From JABDJL01 sp047614505 (lineage in GTDB: Bacteria > Pseudomonadota > Gammaproteobacteria > Xanthomonadales > SZUA-36), in assembly GCA_047614505.1 (NCBI GenBank), contig JBLHGQ010000002.1:14674-78673 (forward strand): a DNA stretch of 64,000 bases, written 5' to 3'. Under the pieces are notes generated by a model that did not search any database, had not been told where the DNA came from, and saw only the letters and a list, made by a program, of their open reading frames with translations. Position 1 is the first letter of the stretch; every line of letters starts with the position of its first letter. The translations under genes were made by a program, and so were the position numbers. Below are positions 45,447-55,176 of the stretch, piece by piece.

Positions 45447-46598
45447 TCAGGGCAAAAACAATGCTTGAATATCATTCACGAACCGCCAACCTTTCTCAGT
45501 ATGGATAAAGCGCCGCCCATTCTCTTCGAGCCAGCCCGACTCGATAGCCATTTCTACTCCGTTTTTTGCCTCTTCCCAACCAAGCCCGGTTCTGGAACTA
45601 AAATGTTCCCGAGTGAATCCTTCGCGTAATCTTAATTGATTGAGAAAGTACTCAAAAACGCGTTCTGAGCCTTCTATCATTCGATCTTCTGCCACTCGAT
45701 CACCAGCCAGATATTGGCTTGGATGCCTGCGCTTGGAAAATCTGCGGATGACGCCTTCGCCGGCGAAACTTAATTTGGCATGTGCCCCGGCACCTATTCC
45801 CAGAAAGTCTCCATAACGCCAATAGTTCAGATTATGTTTGCTCTCATAACCCGGCTTCGCCCAAGCCGAAATTTCGTACTGCTCATATCCGCTTGCTTGC
45901 AAAAGTTCTGCAGCATGCAACTGCATATCGAATGCTTTGTCGTCAGTGGGCAGTTTCGGCGGATTGGCTGCAAATGCAGTATTGGGTTCCAGTGTCAGTT
46001 GATAGTGGGAAATATGAAGTGCGTCGGAATCAATAGCACGTTTTATGTCATCAATCGCTTGAACGTGGCTTTGGCCTGGCAGGCCAAACATCAGATCGAC
46101 ATTAAAATTCTCCATACCTGCACGCCTGAGCGAATCCAGCGAAGTGGCAACTTCTTCCCGGCCATGAATTCGACCAATTCGCTTGAGACTATCGTTATCG
46201 AAGCTTTGCACGCCCAGCGAAACCCGGTTAATTCCAGCATCTTTGTATGCAGAGAAACTGTCCCGTTCTATCGTTCCGGGGTTTGCCTCAAGCGTAAACT
46301 CTGCCCCAGGAATGAATGTGAGGCGGGCACGAAAACTGCTAATCAATTGATCAATCTCGGACGCACTGAACAAGCTTGGTGTGCCACCACCAAAATATGT
46401 ACTGGATACCGTCCTGCCCCAAACCATTGGCAAATCCTGTTCCAGATCTTCAATCAGTGCTGTTGAATACTCCTTTACCGGTACTCCATCGCGGACCTGA
46501 TGTGAATTGAAATCACAATAAGGACATTTACGTACACACCAGGGTAGATGCACGTAGAGGCCCAATGGCGGTGAATGTAATGCCGCTTCTTCAGACAC
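45447..46598 (-). CDS. hemW: radical SAM heme chaperone HemW
   Basis: 383 residues, GTG start. The radical SAM cluster motif is CVRKCPYCDFNSHQ, followed by TYFGGGTPSLFS and the C-terminal HemN-like domain. HemW, long annotated as oxygen-independent coproporphyrinogen oxidase, binds heme and is thought to deliver it to membrane proteins. It lies 9 bp after rdgB on the same strand, in the standard rph-rdgB-hemW order. Confidence 0.93.
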   Translation of the reverse strand: MSEEAALHSPPLGLYVHLPWCVRKCPYCDFNSHQVRDGVPVKEYSTALIEDLEQDLPMVWGRTVSSTYFGGGTPSLFSASEIDQLISSFRARLTFIPGAEFTLEANPGTIERDSFSAYKDAGINRVSLGVQSFDNDSLKRIGRIHGREEVATSLDSLRRAGMENFNVDLMFGLPGQSHVQAIDDIKRAIDSDALHISHYQLTLEPNTAFAANPPKLPTDDKAFDMQLHAAELLQASGYEQYEISAWAKPGYESKHNLNYWRYGDFLGIGAGAHAKLSFAGEGVIRRFSKRRHPSQYLAGDRVAEDRMIEGSERVFEYFLNQLRLREGFTREHFSSRTGLGWEEAKNGVEMAIESGWLEENGRRFIHTEKGWRFVNDIQALFLP

Positions 46599-46607
46599 GT
46601 TCGGCGC

Positions 46608-47207
46608 TCATAGCATTGACAGTAGCTTACGAATTGCCTGCCCACGATGGCTTAAGCGACCTTTGTCCTCACGACTTAACTCAGCTGAAGTGCAAGACAA
46701 CTCAGGCAGAAAAAAAACAGGATCATATCCAAAGCCACCGCCACCCGATTCCACCCGGGTAATTTCCCCGTGCCAGTTTGCAACAGCGACCAGTGGTACA
46801 GGGTCATGGGCAGACCGCATCAGAACAATGACACAGTGGAAGTATGCCGCCCTGCCAGGTGGTTTAATATCTGTCATGGCCTGCAAAAGCTTATCGTTAT
46901 TAGCCTCGCTATCCGCGCTTTCTCCGGCGTAACGGGCAGAGAGAATACCGGGAGCACCGCCCAGCGCAGGTACCACCAGACCTGAGTCATCGGACAATGA
47001 AGGCAGGCCGGTATGAACACATGCGTTGCGGGCTTTGATTAATGCGTTTTCAAGAAATGTACTCGCATCTTCAACAGCCTCCGGAACATTCCACTGCGAC
47101 TGAGGGGACAGTTGCAGCCCAAGTGGTCCAAGCAGGCCTGCAAACTCAGCAAGCTTTCCCTGATTACCACTGGCCAGCACCCAATGATTTGAAGCCCCGC
47201 TGGTCAT
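46608..47207 (-). CDS. rdgB: XTP/dITP diphosphatase
   Basis: 199 residues. The nucleotide-binding N-terminus WVLASGNQGKLAEFAGLL, the metal site SLSDDSGLVVPALGGAPG and the FGYDPVFFLPE segment are those of the HAM1/RdgB family. It removes deaminated purine nucleotides from the pool before they enter DNA. Encoded between rph and hemW. Confidence 0.95.
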   Translation of the reverse strand: MTSGASNHWVLASGNQGKLAEFAGLLGPLGLQLSPQSQWNVPEAVEDASTFLENALIKARNACVHTGLPSLSDDSGLVVPALGGAPGILSARYAGESADSEANNDKLLQAMTDIKPPGRAAYFHCVIVLMRSAHDPVPLVAVANWHGEITRVESGGGGFGYDPVFFLPELSCTSAELSREDKGRLSHRGQAIRKLLSML

Positions 47208-47230
47208 AGCTGTAATATGGGAATCATCAC

Positions 47231-47959
47231 TCAGGAATCGGGTGCCTCAGCCAATGCTGATAATTGAGCCGCCATAAGTTCCTTGATTCCTTTTTCTGCC
47301 AAACCAAGCATGGCATCAAGTTCGTCGCGTCTGAAAGCGTGACCCTCAGCTGTCCCCTGTACTTCAATAAATGCCCCACCATCATTCATAACGACATTCA
47401 TATCAGTTTCGGCATTTGAGTCTTCTGCGTAATCCAGGTCCAGAACCGGCGTATTTTCAAATATCCCGACTGATACTGCTGCAATTTGCCCGTGTATCGG
47501 ATTCTTTTTAATCAATCCTTTTTTGAGAAGGTGGTTGATAGCATCGCTTAATGCAACAAAGGCGCCGGTAATCGATGCGGTTCGGGTACCTCCATCCGCC
47601 TGAATTACATCGCAATCAAGTGTAATCGTCCTTTCGCCCAGCGCAGAACGGTCGACTACGGCACGCATTGAACGTCCGATCAAACGTTGAATCTCGAGTG
47701 TTCGCCCGCCTTGTTTGCCGGCTGAGGCTTCGCGGCGCATTCGGGAACCGGTTGACCTGGGTAGCATTCCATATTCTGCCGTTACCCAGCCTTCACCTTT
47801 CCCACGAAGAAAAGGTGGCACTCTGTCTTCAATTGATGCGGTACACAAAACGCGTGTGCCACCACAGGAAATCAATACTGAACCTTCTGCATGTTTAGTG
47901 AAATTTCGTTCGATGCTCAGTGCCCTGAGTTCATCTGTATTTCTTCCGCTTGGTCTCAT
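47231..47959 (-). CDS. rph: ribonuclease PH
   Basis: 242 residues, complete. It starts MRPSGRNTDELRALSIERNF and contains RGKGEGWVTAEYGMLPRST and DCDVIQADGGTRTASITGA, which form the phosphate and active sites. It trims tRNA 3' ends by phosphorolysis. The gene is divergent from yicC with 113 bp between starts. Confidence 0.96.
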   Translation of the reverse strand: MRPSGRNTDELRALSIERNFTKHAEGSVLISCGGTRVLCTASIEDRVPPFLRGKGEGWVTAEYGMLPRSTGSRMRREASAGKQGGRTLEIQRLIGRSMRAVVDRSALGERTITLDCDVIQADGGTRTASITGAFVALSDAINHLLKKGLIKKNPIHGQIAAVSVGIFENTPVLDLDYAEDSNAETDMNVVMNDGGAFIEVQGTAEGHAFRRDELDAMLGLAEKGIKELMAAQLSALAEAPDS

Positions 47960-48072
47960 CAGAATTTTGGCCTATGTAAGAAGTATGTTTATGTGCCGCT
48001 GCCACAAACAGTCTATTCCTGTGGCAGGCAAGCAAGTACCATTGTGCCATCGCAACTGATACGGAAACAGGC

Positions 48073-48942
48073 ATGATTCGAAGCATGACAGGCTTTGCCA
48101 GTATTGAACGCCATTATGAATTTGGGCGACTAACCTGGGAGTTACGTTCGTTAAACCACCGCTACCTTGAAATTAGCCTCAGATTACCGGAAGAATTTCG
48201 AGCGCTGGAGCCTGAAATCCGAAAGAGTCTTGGCCAATTTCTTAGTCGGGGGAAAATCGACGCCAACCTGCGTTTTCAGGCAATTGCGGGTGCTGGAGGC
48301 GGCCACCTGAACTTAAACAAAGAGTTGGCCGGTAAGCTGTTAGGACTGCACTCTCAACTGCAGGAACTCTCCGGTCAGGAGCAATCGCCTGGCCTGGGGA
48401 TGCTACTGCGTTGGCCGGGAGTTGTTGAAGAGCAAAGCCCGGATCCCGAACCACTACAAAAAGCCGCACTTGAATTGCTGATAGAGGCAGCAACTGAACT
48501 GCAGGCAGGCCGTGGACGAGAGGGTGAAAAAATGGCTTCTGCCATTACAGAGCGCCTGGAAGGGATTGCAAGTTGGGTCATACAAATTCGAACGTGGCTT
48601 CCGGAAATTCGCAGTGCTTTGCAGCAAAAAATGCTGGATCGTGTTGCCGACCTGCAGCAACCCCTTGAGCCGGGGCGCGTGGAACAGGAAATTTCATTTC
48701 TTGCTCAAAAAGCCGATGTCGATGAGGAACTCGACCGGATGGACGCGCATGTTGAAGAGACAAGACGTGCGCTTGAACTTGACGAACCAATCGGCCGCAG
48801 ACTGGACTTCCTGATGCAGGAGTTCAACCGTGAGTCCAATACCCTTAGTTCCAAATCAGTAGACCAGAGAACTTCAAATGCTGCGGTGGAACTAAAAGTC
48901 TTGATTGAGCAGATTCGTGAGCAGGTTCAGAACATTGAGTAA
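48073..48942 (+). CDS. yicC: YicC family endoribonuclease-like protein
   Basis: 289 residues starting MIRSMTGFASIE, with the family C-terminus EISFLAQKADVDEELDRMDA and LDFLMQEFNRESNTLSSKS. YicC has been linked to RNA degradation in E. coli. It is the first gene of the yicC-gmk-rpoZ-spoT run and overlaps the gmk start. Confidence 0.93.
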   Translation: MIRSMTGFASIERHYEFGRLTWELRSLNHRYLEISLRLPEEFRALEPEIRKSLGQFLSRGKIDANLRFQAIAGAGGGHLNLNKELAGKLLGLHSQLQELSGQEQSPGLGMLLRWPGVVEEQSPDPEPLQKAALELLIEAATELQAGRGREGEKMASAITERLEGIASWVIQIRTWLPEIRSALQQKMLDRVADLQQPLEPGRVEQEISFLAQKADVDEELDRMDAHVEETRRALELDEPIGRRLDFLMQEFNRESNTLSSKSVDQRTSNAAVELKVLIEQIREQVQNIE

Positions 48943-49594
48943 GAAAGATTCCGGCAAGAAAGAATCAGGTCAACAAGGCCGGGGTAATCTTTTTATCATT
49001 GCCGCACCATCAGGCGGTGGCAAAACCAGCCTTGTAAATGCCTTGTTGGCTGCCGATAAACGCCTTGCACTGTCCGTTTCTCACACCACCAGAAGTGCAC
49101 GCAAAGGCGAGGAAGACGGAGTTCAGTATCATTTTGTTAACTTGGACATGTTCAAAAAACTGGTTAATGAGGGTGCGTTTTTGGAGCATGCCAACGTATT
49201 TGGAAACCATTACGGCACCCATGCCGGCGCACTTGAGCTGCAGTTGGGAAAAGGTCTTGATGTCATTCTGGAAATCGACTGGCAGGGTGCTGCACAGGTC
49301 AGAAAGATATTCCCGGAGTGTTGCTCTATTTATATCGTCCCACCATCGTACGATGTGCTTCAGCAAAGGCTCTCCCGCCGGGCGACAGACAGCAAAGAAG
49401 TCATTGACCGGCGTATGCATGAAGCGCAGGCAGAAATCTCTCACTGGAACGAATTCGACTACCTGGTGGTCAACGAAAAATTTGAAGAAGCACTGTTAGA
49501 GATTAGAAATATCATGCAATGCACCCGATCAGGCAAGTATATTCAACAGAATCAACCTAAGCGTTTGCTGGCGGAGTTGCTTGGAAGCAGATAA
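48935..49594 (+). CDS. gmk: guanylate kinase
   Basis: About 219 residues if started at TTG 48935, which overlaps the yicC stop; GTG 48917 and TTG 48905 are alternatives and no strong ribosome-binding site decides. The P-loop is IIAAPSGGGKTSLVN, followed by SVSHTTRSARKGEEDGVQYH and EIDWQGAAQVRKIFP, all conserved. It phosphorylates GMP to GDP, feeding both nucleic-acid and (p)ppGpp synthesis. Confidence 0.94.
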   Translation: MSKKDSGKKESGQQGRGNLFIIAAPSGGGKTSLVNALLAADKRLALSVSHTTRSARKGEEDGVQYHFVNLDMFKKLVNEGAFLEHANVFGNHYGTHAGALELQLGKGLDVILEIDWQGAAQVRKIFPECCSIYIVPPSYDVLQQRLSRRATDSKEVIDRRMHEAQAEISHWNEFDYLVVNEKFEEALLEIRNIMQCTRSGKYIQQNQPKRLLAELLGSR

Positions 49595-49659
49595 AATGGT
49601 TTGTTTCGCCAAACACAACACACGGCTGTTGAATCAGCTATTGAAATGGGATTTATGAC

Positions 49660-49920
49660 ATGGCAAGAATTACCGTAGAAGACTGCCTGGAAAACATCGA
49701 TAACCGCTTTGAGCTAGTGCTTACGGCAACCAAACGTGCCCGGCAGATTGCGCACGGCGCTGAGCCGATGGTCTCGGAAGAAAATGACAAACCAACCGTT
49801 CTCGCATTACGCGAAATAGCGGCTGGTCATATCGACAGTGATGGAGTTGAACTTTTACAGGCAGAGCTGGATGCCGCTGAAGTATTCGATTCATCTCTGG
49901 AGAATGATCTGGATAACTGA
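49660..49920 (+). CDS. rpoZ: RNA polymerase omega subunit
   Basis: 86 residues: MARITVEDCLENIDNRFELV, followed by TKRARQI and KPTVLALREIAAGHID, the standard omega sequence. It supports assembly of the beta' subunit and forms part of a ppGpp site. It lies directly before spoT, as in other Gammaproteobacteria. Confidence 0.95.
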   Translation: MARITVEDCLENIDNRFELVLTATKRARQIAHGAEPMVSEENDKPTVLALREIAAGHIDSDGVELLQAELDAAEVFDSSLENDLDN

Positions 49921-49929
49921 CAGGTAAAC

Positions 49930-49990
49930 ATGCGAACATCACTTAGGGAACCGCTGGTTTATTCTGGGCGAAGTTGAAGGATGTTCGCAT
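49930..49990 (+). promoter_or_regulatory. 11-bp perfect inverted repeat around a fragment of the 163-bp repeat, in the spoT leader
   Basis: ATGCGAACATC (49930-49940) and GATGTTCGCAT (49980-49990) are exact reverse complements. The 39-nt loop contains 49945-49976, which matches the end of the 163-bp repeat with about 3 differences in 32 bases. The right arm overlaps the last bases of AAGGA (49977-49981), the probable ribosome-binding site for spoT, so the hairpin could limit spoT translation. That function is inference. Confidence 0.6.
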
Positions 49991-49991
49991 T

Positions 49992-52124
49992 GTGTTAACA
50001 AGCACTAATCTACCGGAGCCGGTCCTTGCCCTGAAGGATCTGCTCAATACTTATCTTGAGCCCGACAAGGTCGCGATCATTCTCCGCGCAATTGATCTAG
50101 GGGCCAAAGCCCACGAAGGTCAGACCCGGAAAACCGGCGAACCTTACATTCACCACCCATTAGAAGTGGCCAGCATTCTGGCCCAGATGCGGATGGATAA
50201 TCTCAGTGTTACCGCAGCTATTTTGCACGACACACTGGAAGATACACCTCTTACGAAAGCAGAAATCGCGGCCGAATTCGGGGAAGAAATCGCCGAGTTA
50301 GTGGACGGGGTCACCAAGTTGGACAAGATGAAGTTTCGCACTCGTGGCGAAGCCGATGCTGAAAGCTTCAGAAAGCTGATGCTGGCAATGTCCCGTGATT
50401 TGCGTGTGATATTTATCAAGCTGGCGGACCGGCTTCACAACATGCGCACCATAGGATCCATGGAGCATGATTCCAGACGCAGGATTGCCCGAGAGACTCT
50501 GGAAATATACGCCCCCATTGCCGATCGCCTTGGCATGAACAAAATCAAGTCTGAGCTCGAAGACCTTGGGTTTGAAAACCTTTATCCGTGGCGGCACCGG
50601 ACTATCGCTGAGCACATAAGCAAGGTAACCGGTAACCGGGCTGAAGTGATTGAGAACATCAAAAAGGCCCTCAAGAAAAGCATGAGTGAAGCTGGTGTAG
50701 CCAGTCGGATTCAGGGTCGCGAGAAAACACCCTATAGTATTTATAAAAAAATGCTTTCCAAGGATCTGACTTTCTCCGAGGTGACAGATGTGTATGCATT
50801 TCGCATCGTTACGCACTCTGAACAACATTGCTATATGGCGCTGGGTGCCGTCCACGGTCTTTATCAGCCAAAACCTGGTAGATTCAAGGATTACATTGCC
50901 CTGCCCAAAGCGAATGGGTATCAGTCCTTGCATACTATTTTGAATAGCCCTTTCGGCCTGCCGGTCGAAATTCAGGTTCGCACGGAAGATATGGATGAAT
51001 TCGCTGAAAAAGGCGCAGCTGCCCACTGGCAATACAAAAGCGGGGAGAGCATCAAAGGTTCAGCCGAGGTACGGGCTCGCGATTGGCTAATGCAGCTTGT
51101 TGATGCACAACGCCACACTGCAGATTCAGTAGAATTTCTTGATAGTGCCAAGGCTGATCTGTTCCCTGACGAGATTTTTGTTTTTACACCCAAGGGCAAA
51201 ATAATAGATCTTCGCCGCCAGTCAACTGCACTGGATTTTGCATATGCCATCCATACAGATGTGGGCAATCACACTAGTTCAATAAAGATCGACAATATTG
51301 ACGCTCCTCTGTCCACCCGCCTGAACAATGGAGAAACGGTGCAGGTCATTACTGACCCGGCAGCATTGCCCATTCCCGAGTGGCTAGAGTTTGTTGTGAC
51401 AGCTCGTGCGCGAACTGCGATCAGACACTACATCAAGAGCCTGCAGCAGGAAGATACTGTTGCACTGGGTATGCGAATGCTTGAGCGTGCCCTGAACGCT
51501 CGTGGCAGCAATGTAGAAGCATTAACTCAAAATCAAATTGATAAATTTCTGACTGACAATCAACTCAAACAACAGGAAGACCTGTTCAGAGACCTGGCAC
51601 TGGGTAATGTATTGGCCAACGTTGTGGCGGCGAAACTTGCTCCTGAATCCGGCCTTCATCCCGGCTCAGGCGATAATGCAGAAGCACTGACAATTGCCGG
51701 CTCAGAAGGCAGTGCGGTTGACTTTGGTGCTTGTTGTCATCCTATTCCAGGTGATCCGATCATGGGATATGTTACGGCAGGCAAAGGCGTTGTGGTTCAC
51801 AGGAATCAATGCCGCAATACGAGGGAATTCAGAAAGCATCCTGATCGTTGTCTTGATGTCGCCTGGGCACCGGTAACGCACAGTATGTTTGAGGTCGCCC
51901 TGCGCATTCAATCCCGTAATACTCCAGGCGTGCTGGCCAATATTTCCGCCAGCATCGGAGAAGCGGGAAGTAATATCGAAAAGGTCGAGCAGCCCGAGGC
52001 GAATCCGGAAGTTGCAACTCTTTTGTTTACTATTAGCGTTAATGATCGCGACCATATGGCCCGCGTAATGCGGCGACTACGGCGTAACCGGAATATTATC
52101 AAAGTCAGTCGTGTCAACGCCTGA
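49992..52124 (+). CDS. spoT: bifunctional (p)ppGpp synthetase/hydrolase SpoT
   Basis: About 710 residues from GTG 49992, which follows AAGGA; the open frame extends to TTG 49974, but that lies inside the hairpin leader. Domains in order: HD hydrolase with AAILHDTLEDTPL and LADRLHNMRTIGSM, which looks active; synthetase with REKTPYSIYKKML and PKANGYQSLHTILN; TGS (DEIFVFTPKGKIIDLRR); helical region; and C-terminal ACT (SRNTPGVLANISASIGEAGS). It sets the alarmone level in starvation. RidA and recG follow. Confidence 0.94.
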   Translation: MLTSTNLPEPVLALKDLLNTYLEPDKVAIILRAIDLGAKAHEGQTRKTGEPYIHHPLEVASILAQMRMDNLSVTAAILHDTLEDTPLTKAEIAAEFGEEIAELVDGVTKLDKMKFRTRGEADAESFRKLMLAMSRDLRVIFIKLADRLHNMRTIGSMEHDSRRRIARETLEIYAPIADRLGMNKIKSELEDLGFENLYPWRHRTIAEHISKVTGNRAEVIENIKKALKKSMSEAGVASRIQGREKTPYSIYKKMLSKDLTFSEVTDVYAFRIVTHSEQHCYMALGAVHGLYQPKPGRFKDYIALPKANGYQSLHTILNSPFGLPVEIQVRTEDMDEFAEKGAAAHWQYKSGESIKGSAEVRARDWLMQLVDAQRHTADSVEFLDSAKADLFPDEIFVFTPKGKIIDLRRQSTALDFAYAIHTDVGNHTSSIKIDNIDAPLSTRLNNGETVQVITDPAALPIPEWLEFVVTARARTAIRHYIKSLQQEDTVALGMRMLERALNARGSNVEALTQNQIDKFLTDNQLKQQEDLFRDLALGNVLANVVAAKLAPESGLHPGSGDNAEALTIAGSEGSAVDFGACCHPIPGDPIMGYVTAGKGVVVHRNQCRNTREFRKHPDRCLDVAWAPVTHSMFEVALRIQSRNTPGVLANISASIGEAGSNIEKVEQPEANPEVATLLFTISVNDRDHMARVMRRLRRNRNIIKVSRVNA

Positions 52125-52137
52125 GACAGGAGATCAA

Positions 52138-52518
52138 ATGAGCAAGCAAATCATCCATACCGATCAGGCTCCAGCAGCCATTGGCACATACTCACAAGCT
52201 GTCCGCCATGGCGACCTGGTATTTGTTTCAGGACAGATTCCGCTGGTACCTGGCAGCATGGAAATGGTTGAGGGTGATTTTGAACAGCAGGTCAGACAGG
52301 TTTTTGAAAACCTTTCCGCCATCTGCGCAGCAAGCGGTGGTGGTTTGGAAAACATCATAAAGCTGACCATTTTCTTGACCGATATGGCTCACTTCCCACA
52401 AGTAAATGCCGTCATGAGCGAATACTTTTCGACGCCATACCCGGCCCGTGCAGCGGTTGGGGTCGCATCTCTCCCAAAGGCTGCAGCGGTAGAAATGGAT
52501 GCCGTACTCGGACTGTAA
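52138..52518 (+). CDS. ridA: RidA family reactive enamine/imine deaminase
   Basis: 126 residues from the ATG at 52138, preceded by AGGAG at a 5-nt spacing. It carries YSQAVRHGDLVFVSGQIPL, then the family Arg in YPARAAVGVASLPK and the C-terminal Glu in AVEMDAVLGL. RidA proteins hydrolyse the 2-aminoacrylate released by threonine/serine dehydratases; a dehydratase is encoded at 30336-31316. The gene sits between spoT and recG. Confidence 0.93.
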   Translation: MSKQIIHTDQAPAAIGTYSQAVRHGDLVFVSGQIPLVPGSMEMVEGDFEQQVRQVFENLSAICAASGGGLENIIKLTIFLTDMAHFPQVNAVMSEYFSTPYPARAAVGVASLPKAAAVEMDAVLGL

Positions 52519-52526
52519 CAACGACC

Positions 52527-54608
52527 TTGGAGCAGGAGAAAAATGACCGGCTAGCCAGCCTGCGCGGTGTTGGACCGCAGCTTTCGATACGCCTTGAAGC
52601 TTTAGGAATTCACAAAGTAACCGACCTGCTTTTTCACCTTCCCCTGCGTTATGAAGATCGCACCCGGCTTACTGCAATCGGCGCAATCATGCCGGGGACC
52701 AGAGTTCTGATTGAAGGTGAGATTGAACATTCAGCCATCGTCAGGGGCCGTCGTTCTACGTTGGTAGTAGTGGTATCCGATGGAACCGGTCGGATTACCT
52801 TGCGGTTCTTTCATTTCAGAGCTCACCAAAGCACACAGTTATCCCGAGGTACCCGGATTCGATGTTTCGCCGACGTGCGGGCAGGCTACCATGGCCTGGA
52901 AATGGTTCATCCCAGTTATCAGCGTTTGAGCCACGACGAGGAAACTCCGGTCGCAGATCGTTTAACACCCATCTATCCAACTACCGAGGGTATGGGTCAG
53001 AATACATGGATCAATTTGACAGATCAGGCCATAAAAAACATGCGCAATGGCAGCCTGGTACTTGAAGAGCTTCTACCCGAAAGCATGATGCGCAATCTCA
53101 ATCTACCTTCATTAGCAGATGCCATTGATTTCATTCACCGGCCTCCCCCGGGTGCTGATGTAGATGCATTGATCAACCGTAACCATGTCACGCAACACCG
53201 CTTAGCCATGGAAGAACTATTGGCACACAACGTCAGTGTTCAGCGAATGCATCGCGAACAAAGAAAACTGTCTGCCATACCCATGACAATCGAAGATGAA
53301 AACGAAAGGGAATTCCTGTCCGGTCTGAAATTTAAATTAACCGGTGCACAGATTAGGGTAGTCAGGGAAATTCACCACGACCTTGCACAACGCCACCCAA
53401 TGCTCCGACTGGTGCATGGTGACGTAGGCTCAGGGAAAACCGTAGTTGCAGCACTCGCGGCCCTGCGCGTGATGGGCAACGATCATCAGGTTGCGATTGT
53501 CGCGCCAACCGAGTTACTGGCCGAACAGCACCTTCGGGTGTTCACACTCTGGCTTTCTCCCCTGGGAATCGAGCCGGTCTGGCTCAGCAGCAAGGTCACT
53601 GGCAAAGCGCGGCAGAAAGCATTATCGGAAATCGAAGGTTCTGCAAAAATTGTTATTGGCACCCACGCCTTGATGCAAGAAGGTGTGATTTTCAGAAAAC
53701 TGGGCCTGGTAATAGTCGATGAGCAACACCGTTTCGGCGTTCATCAACGCATGGCGCTGGTCGATAAAGGCCGTCAGGAAGCTTCACAGGCCCACCAGTT
53801 GATCATGACTGCAACCCCTATCCCAAGGACGCTTGCTATGACTGCTTACGCTGGTCTTGAAGTTTCAGTCATCGATGAACTTCCTGCAGGGCGACAGGCC
53901 GTTACAACTGTCGCTGTCAGCTCTGAACGGCGCAGTGAGGTGATCAGGCGGGTTGAAGCTGCCTGCAGGGATGGCCAACAGGCCTATTGGGTTTGTACCT
54001 TGATTGAAGAGTCCGATGTAATTGAGGCACAGGCGGCTGAGGCTGTGGCGGCTGACCTTGGACAAAGGCTGACCGGACTTAAGACTGCACTGGTACATGG
54101 CCGGATGAAAGCAGCCGAAAAATTGGCGGTGATGGAGTCCTTTGAATCCGGAGCAGTTCAGTTGCTAGTAGCAACCACAGTGATTGAAGTGGGAGTGGAT
54201 GTACCAAACGCCTCACTGATGATCATAGAAAATGCAGAACGTCTTGGCCTGGCACAGCTGCATCAGCTTCGCGGACGCGTCGGTCGGGGGTCCAGGCAAT
54301 CAGCTTGTGTACTGATGTATAACCCGCCGCTTGGGGGTCTGGCCAAGCAACGTCTGGAGATACTTCGCAAGACCGGCGACGGGTTCGAGATTGCTGAAAA
54401 AGACCTCGAGCTCAGGGGTCCGGGTGAAGTGTTGGGAACGCGACAGACCGGTATGTTGCAATTTCGGGTTGCTGACCTTGCCAGGGATGCACATTTGCTG
54501 GATAGAATTCCACCGGTTGCGCAGAGCCTGCTCAAACATCACCCACAGCAAGTGGATAAGCTGATAGCACGCTGGGTCGGTGATGCCGCGCGCTATGTCG
54601 GAGTTTAA
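52527..54608 (+). CDS. recG: ATP-dependent DNA helicase RecG
   Basis: 693 residues, normal length, TTG start 8 bp after ridA. The N-terminal wedge domain (FHLPLRYEDRTRLTAIG) is followed by helicase motifs: Walker A HGDVGSGKTVVA, DEQH box VIVDEQHRFGVHQRM, TATPIPRTLAMT, and the C-terminal QLRGRVGRGSRQSACVLMY. It remodels stalled replication forks and Holliday junctions. No trmH gene precedes it, unlike in E. coli. Confidence 0.95.
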   Translation: MEQEKNDRLASLRGVGPQLSIRLEALGIHKVTDLLFHLPLRYEDRTRLTAIGAIMPGTRVLIEGEIEHSAIVRGRRSTLVVVVSDGTGRITLRFFHFRAHQSTQLSRGTRIRCFADVRAGYHGLEMVHPSYQRLSHDEETPVADRLTPIYPTTEGMGQNTWINLTDQAIKNMRNGSLVLEELLPESMMRNLNLPSLADAIDFIHRPPPGADVDALINRNHVTQHRLAMEELLAHNVSVQRMHREQRKLSAIPMTIEDENEREFLSGLKFKLTGAQIRVVREIHHDLAQRHPMLRLVHGDVGSGKTVVAALAALRVMGNDHQVAIVAPTELLAEQHLRVFTLWLSPLGIEPVWLSSKVTGKARQKALSEIEGSAKIVIGTHALMQEGVIFRKLGLVIVDEQHRFGVHQRMALVDKGRQEASQAHQLIMTATPIPRTLAMTAYAGLEVSVIDELPAGRQAVTTVAVSSERRSEVIRRVEAACRDGQQAYWVCTLIEESDVIEAQAAEAVAADLGQRLTGLKTALVHGRMKAAEKLAVMESFESGAVQLLVATTVIEVGVDVPNASLMIIENAERLGLAQLHQLRGRVGRGSRQSACVLMYNPPLGGLAKQRLEILRKTGDGFEIAEKDLELRGPGEVLGTRQTGMLQFRVADLARDAHLLDRIPPVAQSLLKHHPQQVDKLIARWVGDAARYVGV

Positions 54609-54652
54609 CAACGATTGACGTGTTTGTGTCAACCCGTGACGGGTCGAGCTGG

Positions 54653-55126
54653 CTACTCCAAACTCTTTAGCAACACCAGAACCGCCTTACGTGCGTCTTT
54701 CACCGCCCGGTTAATTTGCTGCTCCGCCTGTTTCGCTTTTTCACTATGTTTTCCTTGGGGATTTAGATCAACCAGATCATCTACATGTTTATTCCACAAA
54801 TGAAATAACGCTTCTCCTGCAGGAGGTGCAGGTTCAGGCATTAGACTGGTCAGATCATGTATTAATGACACTGCGCCATAGCCTCTTATCCGAAGCTGGC
54901 CTTCACTCTCATCACCAGCGTCGAACGGCAGGTAATAAAAACGGTAATCGGCAACTTCCTGTAATTCTCCGAGACTTTCAAGAACACGGAAAGAGGCAAA
55001 ACGAATATTTCGTTGTGCTTCAGTAGTCTCGTTTCGCCAGGAATTGTAAGAAAGGGAACTCAGCGCAATAAACAGGCTGATAATTGCTACAGCATTACGA
55101 TGAATTTGCGCGCGAATAGTGCTCAT
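54653..55126 (-). CDS. membrane-anchored protein of unknown function
   Basis: 157 residues. One N-terminal membrane segment (NAVAIISLFIALSSLSYNSW) is followed by a mostly helical domain ending in a charged Lys/Ala-rich helix (HSEKAKQAEQQINRAVKDAR). I do not recognise a family. It is convergent with recG and lies 50 bp downstream of the TolB-like/TPR gene on the same strand, so the two may form an operon. Confidence 0.65.
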   Translation of the reverse strand: MSTIRAQIHRNAVAIISLFIALSSLSYNSWRNETTEAQRNIRFASFRVLESLGELQEVADYRFYYLPFDAGDESEGQLRIRGYGAVSLIHDLTSLMPEPAPPAGEALFHLWNKHVDDLVDLNPQGKHSEKAKQAEQQINRAVKDARKAVLVLLKSLE

Positions 55127-55176
55127 GAATAGCTATGACCGGTCAATGCATTTAATTATTACCAAAAATCCCTGCG

